From FEN-727 sp036508635 (lineage in GTDB: Bacteria > Actinomycetota > Geothermincolia > Fen-727 > Anoxymicrobiaceae), in NCBI GenBank assembly GCA_036508635.1, contig DATCGY010000141.1, positions 1-5,921 of the forward strand: a DNA stretch of 5,921 nucleotides, read 5' to 3'. The position numbers and the translations under genes are program-made. Each line of letters opens with the position of its first letter. The first letter of the stretch is position 1. Shown piece after piece: positions 5,058 through 5,921 of this stretch. The notes beneath the pieces were generated by a model. That model was given only the letters and a program-made list of their open reading frames with translations, had not been told where the DNA came from and did not search any database.

Positions 5058-5921
5058 ATGGACGACAGGGACAAGGAACGGGCCGTAGTAGAGGTGACCC
5101 ACAGGGTCATGGACACTTACGCCCGCGACCCTCGCAAGGTCGAGCAGGCGCTGTTCGACACGCTCTACGAGGAGCGCCTCCGGCTTCGCACCGAGAAGGA
5201 CAAAGACGAGGTCAAGAGCCTCGTCCCTTACTACAAGAAGATCTACTCGCGCGCCCGCAAAGCTTCCGCCGGGGAGCAGCGCGAGCTGCTGGGAGAGCTG
5301 ATAAACCACTTCGCGCTCGAGGTCTCCGGGCACTTCGACCCGCGCGTGTACGCTGTCGCGACTCGCATGATGCCGACCGCGCTGACCGGTCTGCTCAACA
5401 CCATGAGCCCGCTCAAGTTTCTGCAGGGCCTGCCCCGCGGGTTCGACTCCATGGACGACCAGCTCATACTGCAGGGCGAGATCGAGGCGTTCAAAGACCT
5501 CGCGGGCAAGGGCACCGTCGTGCTGGTCGCGACCCACCAGAGCCACCTGGACAGCGTGATGCTGGGCTGGGCCCTTTATCGCCTGGGCCTGCCACCGTTC
5601 ACGTACGGCGCGGGGATGAACCTCTTCTCCAGCAAGCTGCTCGGGTTCTTCATGCACAACCTGGGTGCATACAAGGTGGACCGGCGCAAGAAGGCGGCGC
5701 TCTACAAGGACGTGCTCAAGACGTACGCCGGGTGCTCCATCGAGCTCGGGTACCACAACATGTTCTTCCCGGGCGGCACTCGAACGCGTTCCGGCGCGGT
5801 CGAGCGCAAGCTCAAGATGGGCCTGCTGGGGATGGGGCTCGACGCCTATATCCACAACCTGCGCGCGAAACGCGAGAACCCCGACGTCTTCGTGGTGCCG
5901 TGCACCATCAACTACGAGCTC
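5058..5921 (+). CDS. PlsB-like glycerol-phosphate acyltransferase, 5' part (cut by window edge)
   Basis: The frame opens at ATG 5058, preceded by GGAG at 5048-5051 with a 6-base gap, and runs 288 codons to the right edge with no stop, so the C-terminus is missing. Its acyltransferase motifs come in the usual order. Motif I is ATHQSHLDSV with His160 and Asp165 (H-X4-D), motif II GAYKVDRR at 203-210, motif III FFPGGTRTRSG at 236-246, and motif IV VVPCTINYE at 279-287. The family transfers fatty acyl groups to glycerol 3-phosphate or lysophosphatidate at the inner membrane face in phospholipid synthesis. RSG/RTG spacing in motif III is more PlsB-like than PlsC-like. The Glu usual in motif III is Gly here. 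Residues 1-130 are charged and mostly helical-looking, with no signal peptide or clear membrane span and no domain I recognise. It is transcribed away from the glycyl radical enzyme and shares its GC-rich codon use. The exact acceptor is uncertain. Confidence 0.85.
   Translation, partial: MDDRDKERAVVEVTHRVMDTYARDPRKVEQALFDTLYEERLRLRTEKDKDEVKSLVPYYKKIYSRARKASAGEQRELLGELINHFALEVSGHFDPRVYAVATRMMPTALTGLLNTMSPLKFLQGLPRGFDSMDDQLILQGEIEAFKDLAGKGTVVLVATHQSHLDSVMLGWALYRLGLPPFTYGAGMNLFSSKLLGFFMHNLGAYKVDRRKKAALYKDVLKTYAGCSIELGYHNMFFPGGTRTRSGAVERKLKMGLLGMGLDAYIHNLRAKRENPDVFVVPCTINYEL

Noticed and set aside
4947..5855. Minus-strand open frame of 302 codons
   Set aside because: Antisense to the acyltransferase, which shows all four acyltransferase motifs on the plus strand. 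The antisense protein has no recognisable feature.
1..5921. CRISPR array, retron, toxin-antitoxin or defence module
   Set aside because: No regularly spaced long repeats, reverse transcriptase motifs, or small paired genes were found in any frame; the repeats seen are 5-10 bp regulatory-type boxes.

Overview
The window joins two kinds of DNA at a tRNA gene. The right-hand part (about 2162-5921) looks chromosomal. It is visibly GC-rich (about two thirds G+C by eye) and holds a tRNA-Arg(CCU), a complete glycyl radical enzyme gene and the start of a PlsB-like acyltransferase gene. The left-hand part (1 to about 2161) looks like one end of an integrated mobile element. It is less GC-rich, uses codons differently, and carries a tyrosine integrase and a truncated replication-relaxation-like gene. 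An oxygen-sensitive glycyl radical enzyme on a GC-rich chromosome suggests a strict or facultative anaerobe. An anaerobic actinobacterium or a deltaproteobacterium-like lineage would fit, but the window contains no taxonomic marker good enough to decide.

Layout: (i) 1-539, minus strand, the 5' part of a replication-relaxation (Replic_Relax-like) gene that runs off the left edge. (ii) 540-817, a divergent intergenic region with 10-bp-phased AAACC repeats and a paired direct/inverted repeat. (iii) 818-2002, plus strand, a complete tyrosine recombinase. (iv) 2003-2161, a gene-free stretch with an 11-bp-phased GGTGGCGT repeat. (v) 2162-2237, minus strand, tRNA-Arg(CCU), whose 3' end faces the integrase. 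(vi) 2323-4761, minus strand, a glycyl radical enzyme with intact Cys and Gly radical motifs. (vii) 4762-5057, a divergent intergenic region. (viii) 5058-5921, plus strand, an acyltransferase cut by the right edge.

How it fits together: the integrase most likely put the element into the 3' end of the tRNA gene, so the element boundary is expected within about 2162-2206 and the partner attachment site lies left of the window. The integrase has an N-terminal arm-binding domain, and the short phased repeats on either side of it are candidate arm sites. The Replic_Relax-like protein suggests an integrative conjugative or mobilizable element rather than a phage, but no transfer genes are in view. 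The glycyl radical enzyme needs a radical SAM activase that is not present here; the slot downstream of it is taken by the tRNA and then the element. Its Cys-X-Glu active site argues for a dehydratase/lyase/decarboxylase-type enzyme rather than a true pyruvate formate-lyase, and its substrate cannot be assigned. I found no convincing new defence, CRISPR or retroelement system.
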